Part shown: piece by piece, positions 62,161-64,000 of the stretch
How the letters are laid out: every line of letters begins with the position of its first letter
Position numbering within the stretch: position 1 is the stretch's first letter
Source of the DNA: Anagrus nilaparvatae
Lineage: Eukaryota; Arthropoda; Insecta; Hymenoptera; Mymaridae
Direction: 5' to 3'
NCBI GenBank assembly: GCA_022575985.1
Contig: JAKSXM010000137.1
Span: 10,434,001 to 10,498,000 of the forward strand
DNA: 64,000 nt
Position numbers and translations under genes: made by a program
Notes under the pieces: generated by a model
The model's database searches: none
What the model was told of the DNA's origin: nothing
The model's input: the letters and a program-made list of their open reading frames with translations, nothing else

Positions 62161-63266
62161 CTCGCGTTAAAGTCTAAAAGAAAAAAAGTTAAAAATCGTA
62201 AATTTATAAGTACGTTTTACGGAGTACCTGGGGTTTTTATTATTAAAAATCTTTCATAATAACATTGTACGCATTATATTTGATGTATTTTAAATAATAT
62301 TTAACAATTAATTTAAATATTTAAATAAAATAAACAATAATTAAATTTTTTTGTAGGTTAGAGAACCCCTAGGTTAAATTATAATAAGCACTGAGTGCTT
62401 CGAGTCTCTTTTTATAGAAATAGACCCGATGCACTACTGTGCATCGTAATAAATTATAATGAATGGGGATTTTTCTTCGATTCTGTTATTAGGTAATAAT
62501 AACGCAAGAGTTAGTATAAAAATATATCGGTACCTGAATTGCTTAAAATATTTAAAATTTTGTATATACAAATGTATTAGGAGAACATGAATAAAAATAG
62601 ATATTTAAAAAGGGGCCCATACTGTCATAAAATTAAAAAAAAATCACAGCTGCTTATTGTAGAATATATTATAAAACACATCAAGACGTGATACACACAT
62701 ATATATATACATTATACAAGGTATATACATTTATCTGATACTTATATAATTATATTAATTAACATATTATATATAGAAATTTAGTCTAGTGCTAAGCTAC
62801 AAAGTATAAAATGGGCGCATAATTTTCTATTAAATTGTAAAAAAAAGTTTATTTATAAATAAAAAATAAATGTAAAAAAAAATTTGTTACTACTTTCAAT
62901 TGGAAATATTTTTTTTTCCAAAATTTTTGCCACCAAAAAATACGAAATCGGATGTTGTATTTAACTTTTTCTCTGAAAGTATTAATTCTATAGGAACTTA
63001 TCGTTTTTACTTGATTTCTCAGATCTGATACTTGATTAAAAAAATTTTTAATTTTTCTTATTTTTTTACATAAATAATAAGATTGTGTCACCTTATTTCT
63101 CAGATATGACACATGGTAAAAATGTTCAACTCATATTGAATATTTGTCATTGCTTGAGGAATCGTAGTGGCCATAATTTGGCAGCGTTTTTTATTCTTTT
63201 TTTTTATAGTTTTATTAGTTGCTTCTCGTTGTTTTTTTTTAAACCTTGCGACTGTTATGATATCTT

Positions 63267-63950
63267 TACTTACTTTACCTACTTTTGAAAAAGTATAATA
63301 TTTTATGGGATTGACACTATATTTTCCTTGCGAATTTTCTGTTATATTTTTTTAAGGATACTTTTTCAAATTAGGCTAAAGAATTTATTGATATCTAGAA
63401 TTAGCCTGGGATGTCTATTTTTTTTTAATATATTTTTTCAAATAAGTGTAAAGAATTTATTGATATCTTGGATTAGCCTGGGATTCCTAAGATTTTTTTA
63501 TACATTAGACATCTCAAATTTACATTACACCTTTTGTTGCTTTTTTTCTATCCCTGCCGGGTCTGTAAGCCAATATTTTCAATAAAAAAAATTATTTTTA
63601 AGTTTTAGCATTTTGATAATATTCATTATGCAGAATTTAATTATTGCCTTACGGATCCGGCAGGGATAGAAAAAAAGCAACAAAAGGTGTAATGTAAATT
63701 TGAGATGTCTAATGTATAAAAAAATCTTAGGAATCCCAGGCTAATCCAAGATATCAATAAATTCTTTACACTTATTTGAAAAAATATATTAAAAAAAAAT
63801 AGACATCCCAGGCTAATTCTAGATATCAATAAATTCTTTAGCCTAATTTGAAAAAGTATCCTTAAAAAAATATAACAGAAAATTCGCAAGGAAAATATAG
63901 TGTCAATCCCATAAAATATTATACTTTTTCAAAAGTAGGTAAAGTAAGTA
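63267..63950. repeat. Long near-perfect palindrome (about 305-bp arms, ~75-bp loop)
   Basis: The left arm 63267-63571 begins TACTTACTTTACCTAC. The right arm 63646-63950 ends GTAGGTAAAGTAAGTA. The arms are so similar that both encode the same 80-residue chance frame on opposite strands. Each arm holds an internal ~70-bp direct duplication of AAGAATTTATTGATATCT and ATTAGCCTGGGAT. The central spacer is about 75 bp. Confidence 0.9.
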
Positions 63951-63979
63951 TTCTATATATCTTTATTCAGAATATTCAT

Positions 63980-64000
63980 CAGTGATGGGCATAGTGTATA
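63980..64000 (+). mobile_element. hAT-like element end, truncated by window edge
   Basis: CAGTGATGGGCA (63980-63991) matches the hAT terminal consensus and resembles the CAGAGCTGGGCA end of the MITE at 59439. Only the first 21 bases are present, so neither the other end nor a target duplication can be checked. Confidence 0.45.

Larger units (their letters stand above)
48759..64000. other. 5' flank or upstream intron of the Vsx-like gene
   Basis: No coding exon was recognised upstream of exon A. The stretch holds a GC-richer zone (50040-50900), transposon-like elements (53422-53848, 54090-55628, 56466-56879, 57370-57671, 59439-59539), a degenerate 'ttagtccctaaat' repeat (59600-59755), two long palindromes (60892-61456 and 63267-63950) and a hAT-like terminus at the right edge. 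The parts 51150-53400, 55640-56400, 57850-59400 and 61460-63260 contain only AT-rich sequence and a short direct duplication near 61985 and 62108. Confidence 0.6.

Noticed and set aside
63328..63889. Two open frames on opposite strands with nearly identical protein sequences
   Set aside because: They are mirror images created by the long palindrome at 63267-63950, with Phe/Ile/Leu-rich translation of A/T runs. They are not a gene pair.
1..64000. tRNA genes, rRNA, CRISPR arrays, prokaryotic operons
   Set aside because: No cloverleaf with A/B boxes, no rRNA-like segment and no regularly spaced direct repeats with unique spacers were seen. The splice sites and long introns show eukaryotic DNA.

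Overview
This window is eukaryotic nuclear DNA, extremely A+T-rich, with very little coding sequence and many short inverted-repeat elements. The one recognised gene is a Vsx/Chx10-class homeobox gene, and its protein signatures resemble those of insect Vsx genes. An insect source is therefore likely. A very AT-rich parasitoid hymenopteran would fit, but the order is a guess.

The Vsx-like gene lies on the minus strand and its transcription runs from high to low coordinates. Four exons are visible. Exon A (48023 up to at most about 48755) carries the Vsx-type motif RSPFAIQELLGL followed by Ser/Gly/His/Gln/Ala-rich sequence. Exon B is a 36-nt microexon (34197-34232). Exon C (18196-18286) is a short linker that ends in the basic start of the homeodomain. 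Exon D (17893-18016) encodes homeodomain residues 6-46. Intron phases agree at every visible junction: phase 1 for A/B and B/C, phase 2 for C/D, and phase 0 after D. Introns are about 13.8 kb, 15.9 kb and 179 bp, and the last is at least 17.9 kb. The recognition-helix exon (VWFQNRR...) and any CVC domain were not found, so they should lie beyond position 1 of the window. The 5' end is unresolved. A well-placed ATG exists at 48515, but coding-looking Gly-rich sequence continues in frame upstream of it.

Layout: 1-17892 is intron downstream of exon D, with several MITE-like elements (916, 2369, 3509, 11175) and small GC-richer islands (10294, 17505). 18287-34196 is intron, with a second copy of the palindromic element (24050), an internal foldback (31004) and a Harbinger-like MITE (32069). 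34233-48022 is intron, with a cluster of related poly-G/'ggacttagaataatt' foldback elements (38248, 42892, 44380, 44853). 48759-64000 is 5' flank or upstream intron. It holds a GC-richer stretch (50040-50900) that could include the promoter, a second copy of the TA-flanked MITE (53422), a 1.5-kb TA-flanked foldback element (54090), a hAT-like MITE with a perfect 8-bp target duplication (59439), two long near-perfect palindromes (60892-61456 and 63267-63950) and a truncated hAT-like end at the right edge.

No tRNA, rRNA, CRISPR or intact transposase gene was seen. Outside the Vsx exons, the open frames of 60-130 codons look like chance frames in AT-rich or repeat sequence.
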